A stretch of DNA of 13,415 bases, taken from positions 1 to 13,415 of the forward strand of contig JBEBAU010000036.1 of the NCBI GenBank assembly GCA_041158765.1, in the 5' to 3' direction. Origin of the DNA: JAQBRD01 sp041158765. Lineage in GTDB: Bacteria > Patescibacteriota > Minisyncoccia > Phycocordibacterales > PALSA-1337. Of the stretch, positions 1 to 6,852 are shown piece after piece. A program made the position numbers and the translations under genes. How positions within the stretch are numbered: position 1 is the first letter of the stretch; each line of letters starts with the position of its first letter. The notes beneath the pieces are model-generated. The model had not been told where the DNA came from, did no database searches, and was given only the letters and a program-made list of their open reading frames with translations.

Positions 1-374
1 CACCACTTGGCACCCATGAGCGCTTCACTGGCTTCCTTATCGAACACTATGGTGGTAATTTCCCGCTCTGGCTTTCACCTACACAAGTCAATGTTATTCC
101 TGTCGGCGACGAGCATCACAAAGCAGCAGTCGCTGTATACGACGAACTCCGTGCGCTTGGTATTCGAGCTGAAATAGATCTCTCAGGCAATGGTTTTGGC
201 AAACAAATCCGTGCCGCGAAGAATGCCCGTTCCCCATACTTCGTGATAATCGGTGACAAGGATATTGCTGCTGGCAAAATCACTCTCGAATCCCGCGATA
301 AGGGTCAAATCGGACAGATCACCACCGCAGAGCTTGTCGAGAAGCTCACAAACGAAATCAAGAATCGAAGCTAA
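1..374 (+). CDS. thrS: Threonyl-tRNA synthetase, C-terminal part (5' end outside the window)
   Basis: This is the last 123 residues of a class II aminoacyl-tRNA synthetase that charges tRNA-Thr in the cytoplasm. The reading frame starts at base 3 and ends at a TAA at 372-374. The opening residues GTHERFTGFLIEHYGG correspond to class II motif 3 of ThrRS (usual form GSxERF.G.LIEHY.G), which contributes to the ATP site. They are followed by the alpha/beta anticodon-binding domain (HGTP_anticodon): PLWLSPTQVNVIPVGDEH, then GIRAEIDLSGNGFGKQIRAAKNARSPYFVIIGDKD, shown here as the family pattern rather than a full alignment. The catalytic core, editing and TGS domains would lie upstream. The gene is convergent with the HIT-like gene, and a strong hairpin follows 84 bases after the stop. 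The end of motif 3 next to the anticodon-binding domain makes ThrRS far more likely than ProRS or HisRS. Confidence 0.93.
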   Translation, partial: PLGTHERFTGFLIEHYGGNFPLWLSPTQVNVIPVGDEHHKAAVAVYDELRALGIRAEIDLSGNGFGKQIRAAKNARSPYFVIIGDKDIAAGKITLESRDKGQIGQITTAELVEKLTNEIKNRS

Positions 375-457
375 GTATTCGAGCGCAAAAATAGTGCGCA
401 AAAATAATAAAACTTTATTTTTATTACGTAAGCAGTTTTAGAGACTATTATGCAGAT

Positions 458-520
458 AGGAAAAATTCGGACAACTGATATGGCCGAAATGTAGCCAATT
501 CAGTTGTCCGAATTTTTCCT
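458..520. terminator. Bidirectional intrinsic terminator, perfect 21-bp stem
   Basis: Bases 458-478 and 500-520 are perfect inverted repeats of 21 bases around a 21-base loop, which itself can close with TGGC/GCCA (481-484 with 494-497). The outer part of the stem is A-rich on the left and T-rich on the right (AATTTTTCCTTTTT at 511-524), so each strand ends in a U-rich tract. It sits between the convergent thrS and HIT-like genes and probably ends both transcripts. The stem is longer than a typical bacterial terminator. Confidence 0.8.
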
Positions 521-554
521 TTTTGGGATTAGACCCCTAAGAAACATTTACTTT

Positions 555-1031
555 TTATAATCCCCAAGCGCTCAATTGATATTTTTCCTTTTGTGAAACA
601 ATTTCAATCTGCTTTTGAATTTCAACAATATCTTCTGCATTAAGCGCTTCAAATCCTTCATAAAAACCAGTCTTTCGATCTGGAAGATACATGCTTTCAG
701 GCCAAGGCTGCTTCACTGCATTGGTTGCACGACCAAATACATGAATATGAAAAAATGGCTTCTTACCGATTTTGTACGCCCAATTCCCCATATCTTGATA
801 ATTGATTTTGACGACAGGTATACCGCGATTATTCATAGCTATTTCAAAAGCCTCGCCAACAATAGTACTGAGCCGCATAACCTCAATAGCTACTTTTGGA
901 GCTAATTTTGTACGATCAGTTATAGACTCGTCTTTCACCTTAATTCGAATATGTCCACCATCAGTACGTGGAAGAAACGGCTCTTCATGAGACTGTACTG
1001 TAAAATGTTCTGTTTCGTATATAAGAGCCAT
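555..1031 (-). CDS. HIT-like (histidine triad superfamily) protein with incomplete triad
   Basis: This 158-residue soluble protein has the hallmarks of the HIT superfamily of nucleotide hydrolases and transferases: NYQDMGNW at residues 77-84, then PFFHIHVFGRA at 92-102. The family's H-x-H-x-H-x-x triad reads H95-I-H97-V-F99. The first two histidines, including the usual nucleophile in the middle, are kept and the third is Phe. The N-terminal 40 residues, with PRTDGGHIRI, are typical of longer HIT-like proteins. The ATG at 1031 lies 24 bases after the fur stop, in an AT-rich stretch with no Shine-Dalgarno sequence, so the gene is probably cotranscribed with fur and the tRNA. The natural substrate cannot be read from the sequence. 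Membership of the superfamily is fairly secure; hydrolase versus transferase activity is open. Confidence 0.65.
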   Translation of the reverse strand: MALIYETEHFTVQSHEEPFLPRTDGGHIRIKVKDESITDRTKLAPKVAIEVMRLSTIVGEAFEIAMNNRGIPVVKINYQDMGNWAYKIGKKPFFHIHVFGRATNAVKQPWPESMYLPDRKTGFYEGFEALNAEDIVEIQKQIEIVSQKEKYQLSAWGL

Positions 1032-1055
1032 AAAAGTATATTAAATTTAATGAAA

Positions 1056-1517
1056 TTATTTTTTGCCGACCGCCTTATTCGCGCACTTCTTGCACGTACC
1101 AAAAAGTTCGAATGAATGCTGACTAACTTGAATGAAATTCTTGGAGTTTTTGAGAACCGCACGCGCAACGCCTTCGACTTCACACATGTCGAAATCCTCA
1201 ATACACCCACAGCTTGTACACACAATATGATGATGGTGTGTGTCTGCAAGCTCATATGAGATCGAGCCTTTTCGGAGATCTACACGCTTCACAATACCGG
1301 CTTTTTCGAGAGATGTGAGTGTACGATATATCGTGACAAGATTAATGTCTTTGGCAGCGCCAGTACGAGTAGTGTTTTTTTCGGCACGCTGTATATATTT
1401 GAAAATAAATTCAGCATCAATCGGCTCATGTTGCTCAGCAAAAACACTCAAAATCGCCTGTCTAGCAGGGGTGACCTTGAAACCTGATTCCTTGAGTGTT
1501 TGTGCCGAATTTGTCAT
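1056..1517 (-). CDS. Fur-family metal-responsive transcriptional regulator
   Basis: The 153-residue protein has the standard Fur layout. An N-terminal winged helix (residues about 5-92) contains LKESGFKVTPARQAILSVF and the recognition-helix motif VTIYRTLTSLEKAGIV (61-76). A C-terminal dimerisation and metal-binding domain follows: HHHHIVC at 94-100, C100-x2-C103 and C142-x2-C145. The two CxxC pairs are the classic structural zinc site, and the His run belongs to the regulatory metal site. Fur, PerR and Zur cannot be told apart from this. An upstream in-frame extension (to 1607) runs through the tRNA-Ile gene and is not credible. The ATG at 1517 puts the family-typical LKE..KVTP at the N-terminus. 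No Shine-Dalgarno sequence precedes it (CTAACCCC before ATG). It lies 32 bases after tRNA-Ile and 24 bases before the HIT-like gene. Confidence 0.9.
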   Translation of the reverse strand: MTNSAQTLKESGFKVTPARQAILSVFAEQHEPIDAEFIFKYIQRAEKNTTRTGAAKDINLVTIYRTLTSLEKAGIVKRVDLRKGSISYELADTHHHHIVCTSCGCIEDFDMCEVEGVARAVLKNSKNFIQVSQHSFELFGTCKKCANKAVGKK

Positions 1518-1549
1518 GGGGTTAGGTAATCCAGTCTTTTTCTTTGTTG

Positions 1550-1622
1550 TGCGCGTGCCAGGATTCGAACCTGGGACCCCACCAGTATCAGTGGTGTGCT
1601 CTACCAACTGAGCTACACGCGC
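1550..1622 (-). tRNA. tRNA-Ile (anticodon GAU)
   Basis: Read on the minus strand, the gene folds into a complete cloverleaf. The acceptor stem is GCGCGTG with CACGCGC, the D stem GCTC/GAGC with loop AGTTGGTA, the anticodon stem CACCA/TGGTG, and the T stem CCAGG/CCTGG with loop TTCGAAT. The anticodon loop is CTGATAC, giving anticodon GAT, which reads ATC and ATT. The discriminator is A (1550) and is followed by CAA, so the 3' CCA is not encoded and must be added after transcription. It lies between a promoter (1712-1740) and fur, in the same direction as both. It is not inside a 16S-23S spacer, where tRNA-Ile often sits in bacteria, although the 16S gene is only about 0.9 kb upstream. Confidence 0.97.
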
Positions 1623-1656
1623 ATTTATCTATTCCATGCACCATGTGAGTTGATTT

Positions 1657-1695
1657 GGTATCAGTGGCTAAATCTACCAAAACAGCTACATGCGC
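1657..1695 (-). pseudogene. Degenerate copy of the 5' half of tRNA-Ile in the operon leader
   Basis: Read on the minus strand from 1695, this segment aligns without gaps to the first 39 bases of the tRNA-Ile gene next to it (1622-1584), and 29 of the first 38 positions are identical. Kept are GCGC.TGTAGCT, TTGGTAGA and the whole anticodon loop region CCACTGATAC. The differences lie in the D stem, part of the D loop and the base pairs flanking the anticodon stem, so a normal cloverleaf is no longer possible. No T arm follows. The segment CATGGTGC (1645-1638) could pair with the first seven bases with one bulge. It starts about 9 bases after the predicted transcription start and would be transcribed ahead of tRNA-Ile. 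It may be a decayed duplication or a tRNA-like leader. Confidence 0.6.
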
Positions 1696-1711
1696 AAAAG
1701 CGATACGACGA

Positions 1712-1740
1712 AATATATCAGAAATAACCAACAAAGGCAA
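1712..1740 (-). promoter_or_regulatory. Promoter for the tRNA-Ile / fur / HIT-like unit
   Basis: On the minus strand a -35 box TTGCCT (1740-1735) and a -10 box TATATT (1717-1712) are separated by 17 bases, matching the sigma-70 consensus well. The predicted start is near 1704. It is the only good promoter found between the upstream hairpin (1763-1795) and the tRNA. Confidence 0.55.
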
Positions 1741-1762
1741 CCAAACAAACGCCATAATGGTG

Positions 1763-1795
1763 AAAGCGCGGAAATGAAAATCATTTCCGCGCTTT
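1763..1795 (-). terminator. Hairpin terminator after the small membrane protein
   Basis: Bases 1763-1777 and 1781-1795 are perfect 15-base inverted repeats around a 3-base loop, with a GC-rich core (GCGCGGAAATGA). The hairpin begins 13 bases after the stop of the membrane protein gene. On the minus strand it ends in only three T residues before CACC, so it may terminate poorly or mainly protect the 3' end. Confidence 0.6.
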
Positions 1796-1807
1796 GAGAG
1801 GTTCTTT

Positions 1808-2032
1808 CTACTTCGGTGATGAAACGTAGTAACCAACCAACGTCGCGAAGTAAAGCAGACCGAGCACGAGTGCTCCAATTCCTGCAAGTGCCGGCTTCCA
1901 GTATTTCTGGACTGCCGCAGTAACAGTGTGTGCGATGTGCACAAACCCGTTACAATCGGCCAATGAGACGTATTGTCCATTGGCACGCGCAGAGGGTTTG
2001 ACCAACCAGTTGATAATGCTCTTGATTTTCAT
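1808..2032 (-). CDS. Small single-pass membrane protein, unknown function
   Basis: The 74-residue product is not recognised. Residues 1-47 are polar to mildly hydrophobic (MKIKSIINWLVKPSARANGQ...), with one Cys at 27. Residues about 48-69 (ALAGIGALVLGLLYFATLVG) form one clear transmembrane helix, followed by a short YYVSSPK tail. The reading frame is open upstream to a TTG at 2134, but the ATG at 2032 is chosen because GGAGA (2043-2039) stands 6 bases before it, the only canonical Shine-Dalgarno-like site in the window. The gene has its own promoter (2156-2184), a leader of about 117 bases and a downstream hairpin, so it is monocistronic. That it is real rests on the promoter, RBS, membrane helix and terminator together. 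No function can be assigned. Confidence 0.7.
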   Translation of the reverse strand: MKIKSIINWLVKPSARANGQYVSLADCNGFVHIAHTVTAAVQKYWKPALAGIGALVLGLLYFATLVGYYVSSPK

Positions 2033-2149
2033 AAGATTTCTCCAATCTACTAACGGACGCCACTCACGGAGTGGTTTTGTTTTTGTTTGAGGAAACCCCA
2101 TGATCAACAGGATCATTGGGTGGGCACGGTTCAAAGACCAAAAAAGCCT
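2033..2149 (-). promoter_or_regulatory. Structured 5' leader of the small membrane protein
   Basis: Between the predicted start (about 2149) and the ATG at 2032 the leader can form two small hairpins: CCACTC/GAGTGG with a 3-base loop (around 2059-2073) and ATGATC/GATCAT with a 5-base loop (around 2100-2116). Neither covers the GGAGA site. I do not recognise a known riboswitch. An upstream in-frame TTG or ATG could extend the protein, but the extension has no RBS. Confidence 0.3.
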
Positions 2150-2155
2150 AGTACT

Positions 2156-2184
2156 ATATTAGCACCTTTTACATGAAAAGTCAA
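2156..2184 (-). promoter_or_regulatory. Promoter of the small membrane protein gene
   Basis: On the minus strand TTGACT (2184-2179) and TAATAT (2161-2156) are separated by exactly 17 bases, a near-consensus sigma-70 promoter. It begins 40 bases after the 16S terminator, so the membrane protein gene is transcribed independently of the rRNA. Confidence 0.7.
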
Positions 2185-2186
2185 TA

Positions 2187-2210
2187 GCTCACAATAGCGC
2201 CCTATTGAGC
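2187..2210. other. Inverted repeat between the 16S terminator and the next promoter
   Basis: CAATAG (2192-2197) and CTATTG (2202-2207) form a 6-bp hairpin. With a two-base bulge it can instead extend to GCTC/GAGC at the edges (2187-2210). It sits 2 bases before the -35 box of the following promoter, so it could be a second hairpin after the rRNA terminator or a protein-binding site. Confidence 0.3.
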
Positions 2211-2223
2211 CTCGTAGACAACG

Positions 2224-2246
2224 AAAAAACCGCCCTGTTGGGCGGT
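2224..2246 (-). terminator. Intrinsic terminator of the 16S rRNA transcript
   Basis: On the minus strand ACCGCCC (2246-2240), loop AACA and GGGCGGT (2235-2229) form a 7-bp GC-rich stem followed at once by a run of T (2229-2224). It lies about 60-80 bases after the processing stem. It ends the rRNA transcript before any 23S, 5S or tRNA gene. Confidence 0.9.
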
Positions 2247-2258
2247 CCTCTCATTTCA

Positions 2259-2301
2259 TCGTCTCGGCTTGGAGCCTCGACGTGATTTGCACGTATGCAA
2301 A
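2259..2301 (-). other. Two trailer hairpins between 16S processing stem and terminator
   Basis: In the RNA, TTTGCA (2301-2296), TACG and TGCAAA (2291-2286) form a 6-bp hairpin closed by a UACG tetraloop. Next, CGTC-GA-GGCT (2282-2273), loop CCA and AGCC-GA-GACG (2269-2260) form a hairpin with a symmetric GA/GA internal loop that would give tandem sheared G-A pairs. Both are probably spacer structures removed during maturation; no further function is visible. Confidence 0.4.
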
Positions 2302-2304
2302 ACA

Positions 2305-2328
2305 TATCCTCTATTTTGTTCCGTTCAT
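2305..2328 (-). repeat. 3' strand of the 16S rRNA processing stem
   Basis: These 24 bases are complementary to 3998-4021 over their full length, with a single G-U pair. In the precursor RNA they close a long helix around the whole 16S sequence, the usual substrate of RNase III in rRNA maturation. This fixes the outer limit of the mature 16S 3' end. Confidence 0.85.
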
Positions 2329-2497
2329 CCGGTCAGCTGCTCTATAGAGGCGGCCGACCTATGTCTTTTCTCTCGCAGACTGAGTGTTCACAATTAGGTT
2401 GTAGAACAATATTCCTTGGTCTTAAACATTGCTGTCCAAAACAATCGACTCGGTTAGATATCTGCATACGCTTACGCGATATGAGTATCGTAGATCA
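2329..2497 (-). other. Extra ~170-nt segment between the 16S 3' end and its processing stem
   Basis: In the RNA this stretch follows the position homologous to the end of E. coli 16S rRNA and precedes the processing stem. It is not tRNA-like. It contains local hairpins: CATATCGC-GTAA-GCGTATG (around 2484-2466, one bulged T, GNRA-type loop) and GGTCGGC with GCTGACC (2358-2352 with 2336-2330). Inside the second is CGCCTCTATA, which loosely resembles the usual anti-Shine-Dalgarno CACCTCCTTA. Whether this stretch stays in the mature rRNA, is trimmed, or is an intervening sequence cannot be told from the sequence. Confidence 0.5.
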
Positions 2498-3996
<1,499 letters not shown>

Positions 3997-3997
3997 A

Positions 3998-4021
3998 ATG
4001 AACGGAACAAAATAGAAGATA
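3998..4021 (-). repeat. 5' strand of the 16S rRNA processing stem
   Basis: This is the partner of 2305-2328. The 24 bases (TATCTTCTATTTTGTTCC... in the RNA) end directly before the predicted 16S 5' end. The match over more than 1.6 kb is what defines the rRNA precursor. Confidence 0.85.
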
Positions 4022-4154
4022 GAAATTAATTTTTGAAAAAAATTTCAGGATACCAATATTTTATAGTTTCATTAGCGTTGGAGTAGTCCTAGCTCGTGGA
4101 ATTATTTGTTTTGAAATAGACATTAACTTGCACGTTCTCTTTCGATAATAGTGC
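4022..4154 (-). other. 16S rRNA leader
   Basis: This AT-rich leader lies between the promoters and the processing stem. It can form a weak helix GAAATT/AATTTC (around 4023-4046). I see no open reading frame, no convincing boxA antitermination site and no tRNA in it. Confidence 0.4.
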
Positions 4155-4183
4155 TTCTTAATGCATAACTTCTGACTTGTCAA
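4155..4183 (-). promoter_or_regulatory. rrsp2: 16S rRNA promoter P2
   Basis: On the minus strand a perfect -35 box TTGACA (4183-4178) is followed after 17 bases by TAAGAA (4160-4155), a weak -10. It is the second of two promoter-like sites in tandem upstream of the 16S gene, an arrangement common for rRNA genes. Confidence 0.45.
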
Positions 4184-4222
4184 AAAACTCTTTAAAATAG
4201 CCCTTTTCAAGGCGTGGGTACC

Positions 4223-4250
4223 ATTCTACTCGAACCAAAAATAAAGTCAA
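4223..4250 (-). promoter_or_regulatory. 16S rRNA promoter P1
   Basis: On the minus strand TTGACT (4250-4245) and TAGAAT (4228-4223) are 16 bases apart. The site is 200 bases upstream of the processing stem, between the second pilin gene and the rRNA. It would let the rRNA be transcribed independently of the pilin genes. Confidence 0.6.
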
Positions 4251-4260
4251 GTGTTTTGGC

Positions 4261-4277
4261 AAAAATCTACACTTAGA
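4261..4277 (-). terminator. Weak terminator-like hairpin after the pilin genes
   Basis: On the minus strand TCTA-AGTG-TAGA is followed by TTTTT (4265-4261), 14 bases after the second pilin stop and just before the 16S P1 promoter. The stem is only 4 bp, so pilin transcripts may run into the rRNA unit. Confidence 0.3.
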
Positions 4278-4290
4278 CCATAATTTGACC

Positions 4291-5097
4291 CTAATTGTTC
4301 ATCGAATTACCGAAGATTCTCATGCTACCTATGCGTACATTTTGTGCCCTTAATAAGAATCTATTTTGTCCGATACCTCCAGCAGTCATGACGTCATTTG
4401 CCTGTAAATCACTACTTTCAATCAAGTTGCCATCTATATAATACTTAGCTTTTTTTGTTTTACTCATATCAAACGATGCTGTCATGAGATGCCATTTGCC
4501 TACAGAAACTGGTGCAGGGTCAATAGTCACGTATGAAGAGGCTCCAGCAACACCGTCACCACCAAAAGTTACTGAATTACTTACATAAGAAGAAAAACCT
4601 ATTTCAGTATTAGAAGTGGCGTCAATGAGACTGAGATTCACACTTGCAGATGCATTTATTGGTTTAAACCAAAACGAAAATGTGTAATCGGCTCCGTCAC
4701 CAACCACATTTGATGACGAGTCCAAAAAAGTACACTCAGTATTAACAACACTGAAATTAAGAGATGGTTTTGTACCGTTAGGTGAATCATTTACGGAAGA
4801 TGGTGTCGAGTTATTACATACTAAATTTCGATTATTTCCTGCGCTCTCAATAATAGTAGTACCAGAAAGAATAGTCGCTGCGTTCATATACGATGCGAAT
4901 AGATCATTTCCAATTGAGTGCATTAATGAAGCCTCGAGACTTAGTCCAGCAACGACACGAGCACGATCACGAGCAATACTTAGAGATGCGAGAACAATAC
5001 TCGAAAGAAGCCCGATGATAGAAATCACCACGAGTAATTCAATGAGGGTGAAGCCTCTAGACATATTTTTTAAATTTGCTGCTTGTTTGAAATTCAT
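4291..5097 (-). CDS. Type IV pilin-like protein with LamG/ConA-like C-terminal domain
   Basis: This 268-residue protein has a class III signal: SRGFTLIELLVVISIIG at 13-29, with prepilin peptidase cleavage expected between G15 and F16 and the conserved Glu at position 5 of the mature protein (E20). The hydrophobic helix runs to about residue 41. The C-terminal part (about 108-264) looks like a laminin G/concanavalin A-like beta-sandwich (LamG_3 type): YTFSFWFKP (138-146), GKWHLMTASFD (200-210), KYYIDGNLIESS (218-229) and the closing VRIGSMRIF (254-262). Such domains often bind glycans. C94 and C122 could form a disulfide. The ATG at 5097 lies 3 bases after the stop of the other pilin, without an SD, suggesting translational coupling; M12 is a possible alternative start. 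It is expected at the cell surface, as a minor pilin or adhesin. Confidence 0.85.
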   Translation of the reverse strand: MNFKQAANLKNMSRGFTLIELLVVISIIGLLSSIVLASLSIARDRARVVAGLSLEASLMHSIGNDLFASYMNAATILSGTTIIESAGNNRNLVCNNSTPSSVNDSPNGTKPSLNFSVVNTECTFLDSSSNVVGDGADYTFSFWFKPINASASVNLSLIDATSNTEIGFSSYVSNSVTFGGDGVAGASSYVTIDPAPVSVGKWHLMTASFDMSKTKKAKYYIDGNLIESSDLQANDVMTAGGIGQNRFLLRAQNVRIGSMRIFGNSMNN

Positions 5098-5100
5098 ATT

Positions 5101-5898
5101 TTATGGGCTCAAATACTGATAACCAGTCCAATTCTGGACACCATTCACATGACAAGTAATTGTGACATCTCCCTCTTGCTGACCACCAGGATCAATATCA
5201 TTGAAATCAATTGTGCGACTACCATTAAGGGAAACAGGGTTAATTCCACTGAAATATTCACTGAATAAAACCCATTCTGAACTCAACATACAGTAACTAC
5301 TACCGATAGCAGTATCCGCAGTTGTCCATGTCAAAAGATATGTTGTTGGTCCAGTCTTTTGTTGTTTAAGCTCAGAAACCACAGCACTTCCTCCACCACT
5401 TGTCATACCAAGTGGTGCTGGAGGATTATTACCAGAACAATATGACTTACTGGTAGATGTATCATAGTTAGAAAAGTCTGTTGTATTACATCCAGTATTC
5501 TTATTGAACTGACCACCGCGCTCAGTACGAATGGCAACAGAATAATATGAACCACTACTAACATAAGTACTAGTTGCACCAGCAATTGTGAAATTAGCTG
5601 GCAACGATTTGAGGTACGAAGCGAGAGGGCCTGTTGGCGCTACAAGTTTTTCAATAGTATTGAGTGACGGCGATGATATTGGATATGATTTATTCGCCAA
5701 ATAATACAGCTCTAGAGCGTTACGAACCTCTCGTACTGCTTGGGTACGTGCTGCATCACGGGCACCCGCTCGAGCCTGAGCGACACTTGCAAGAACAACA
5801 CTCGACAAAATACCAATAATCGAAATCACCACAAGCAATTCAATAAGGGTGAAACCTCTTGAAAAGGCTTTTTGAGCAGATTGTGTGGGTATATTCAT
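5101..5898 (-). CDS. Type IV pilin-like protein with Ig-like C-terminal domain
   Basis: This 265-residue protein carries the class III signal SRGFTLIELLVVISIIG (13-29), with cleavage expected after G15, E20 conserved, and a pilin helix followed by an amphipathic stretch (ARDAARTQAVREVRNALELYYLANKSYP, about 46-73, shown here only as landmark). A globular pilin-like head contains C137 and C154. A Ser/Gly/Pro linker (157-172) leads to a domain (about 176-258) with LLTWTTADTA, C203, W209 and ITCHVNG (C249), resembling the Ig-like repeats frequent in Parcubacteria surface proteins. The ATG at 5898 is preferred over a GTG at 5904, because the -10 box (5906-5911) would start the RNA at or next to this ATG. 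The gene is followed 3 bases later by the LamG pilin. It is probably a pilus or pseudopilus subunit. Confidence 0.85.
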   Translation of the reverse strand: MNIPTQSAQKAFSRGFTLIELLVVISIIGILSSVVLASVAQARAGARDAARTQAVREVRNALELYYLANKSYPISSPSLNTIEKLVAPTGPLASYLKSLPANFTIAGATSTYVSSGSYYSVAIRTERGGQFNKNTGCNTTDFSNYDTSTSKSYCSGNNPPAPLGMTSGGGSAVVSELKQQKTGPTTYLLTWTTADTAIGSSYCMLSSEWVLFSEYFSGINPVSLNGSRTIDFNDIDPGGQQEGDVTITCHVNGVQNWTGYQYLSP

Positions 5899-5905
5899 GC
5901 GCACA

Positions 5906-5914
5906 ATTATACCA
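5906..5914 (-). promoter_or_regulatory. Extended -10 promoter of the pilin pair
   Basis: On the minus strand TGG-TATAAT (5914-5906) is a perfect extended -10 element. No good -35 is present. Only 7 bases (TGTGCGC) separate it from the ATG at 5898, so the mRNA should begin at or next to the start codon. Confidence 0.65.
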
Positions 5915-5924
5915 CATGAATTTC

Positions 5925-5939
5925 ACGGGGAGACCCCGT
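5925..5939. terminator. Short GC-rich hairpin after secF
   Basis: ACGGGG (5925-5930), AGA and CCCCGT (5934-5939) form a 6-bp stem 15 bases after the secF stop. On the minus strand no T run follows, so it is a poor intrinsic terminator in that direction; it may only stabilise the secF end. It also covers the place where a pilin -35 box would lie. Confidence 0.4.
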
Positions 5940-5954
5940 TATTTTGACGGCGAA

Positions 5955-6848
5955 TTAAGAACGCTTTCGATCAGCCCACTTCTGAAGCGTAACGAGGAGT
6001 GGTGAACCAATGAATACTGATGAGTATGTACCAGCAATGATACCGATAATAAGAGCGAGTGAGAAGTGATGTGTTGCTTCCCCGCCAACGAAGTAGAGCA
6101 CGATGAGCGCAAGCAATGTGGTGAGAGACGTGTTAATTGATCGGGTGAAAGTCTGGCTGATGCTATGGCCAACAATTTCATCAAATGGCTTCTTAGAACC
6201 CATATGTCTGAGATTTTCACGAACTCGATCAAATACCACAATCGTATCGTGCACTGAGAAGCCGAGCACAACGAGCAATGCCGTCACGAACAATGTATCA
6301 ATTTCATATCCAAGATAATGACCAAGAACAGCGAATACTCCTGTTGGAATAATCACATCGTGCAGAAGAGCGATAATAGCCACCATACCGTATTTCCATG
6401 ATGAAACAGGACGAGAAACCTGTCGGAATGCATAGGTGATGAAAAGCACAATAGCAATGAGCACGAGCACAATAGAAGCAATAGCCTTTCGTGCCGCATC
6501 ACCTCCAAGTACAGGACCAATAGAGTCAAAGCGCTTGATGGTAGATGTGCTTGTTGTATTGAGTGCAGTTATAAGTGTTTCCTTCTCTGTCTGGCTGATT
6601 GATTTCATTCGAATAAGGAAACCTGTCTCTCCTGATGATCGAACTGAAGCGTCAAGATTGAGTGGGGCGAGTGCTGTAACAAGTGAAGCCTGTGAAGGAG
6701 TGCTTGTAGCATATTCAACTTCAATAATAGAGCCGCCCTTGAAATCAATACCAAGTTTGAGTCCCCATACTGCAACAGCAGCAATAGAACCACCAATAAG
6801 TATTACTGAAAGTACGTAGAAGAATTTTCGATAGGTTACAACAAACAT
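5955..6848 (-). CDS. secF: Protein translocase subunit SecF
   Basis: The 297-residue membrane protein works with SecD and SecYEG in Sec-dependent export, where SecDF uses the proton-motive force to help pull substrates through the channel. It has the SecF pattern: a first transmembrane helix (about 10-30), the GIDFKGGS motif (33-40), an extracytoplasmic domain (about 45-120), then five further helices with LLHD (161-164), GFSVHDTIVVFDRVREN (196-212) and NTSLTTLLAL. Length fits the family. The ATG at 6848 follows the secD stop by 4 bases. There is no SD; AAATAATCCC stands just before the ATG, and coupling to secD is likely. Confidence 0.97.
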   Translation of the reverse strand: MFVVTYRKFFYVLSVILIGGSIAAVAVWGLKLGIDFKGGSIIEVEYATSTPSQASLVTALAPLNLDASVRSSGETGFLIRMKSISQTEKETLITALNTTSTSTIKRFDSIGPVLGGDAARKAIASIVLVLIAIVLFITYAFRQVSRPVSSWKYGMVAIIALLHDVIIPTGVFAVLGHYLGYEIDTLFVTALLVVLGFSVHDTIVVFDRVRENLRHMGSKKPFDEIVGHSISQTFTRSINTSLTTLLALIVLYFVGGEATHHFSLALIIGIIAGTYSSVFIGSPLLVTLQKWADRKRS

Positions 6849-6852
6849 GGGA

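Noticed and set aside
183..401. Minus-strand open frame antisense to thrS
   Set aside because: It mirrors the coding frame of thrS and has no start signals or family resemblance.
1518..1607. 30-residue N-terminal extension of Fur
   Set aside because: It would translate most of the tRNA-Ile gene; the ATG at 1517 gives a normal Fur length.
5899..5904. GTG start two codons before the pilin ATG
   Set aside because: It lies only 1 base after the -10 box, so it would not be in the transcript.
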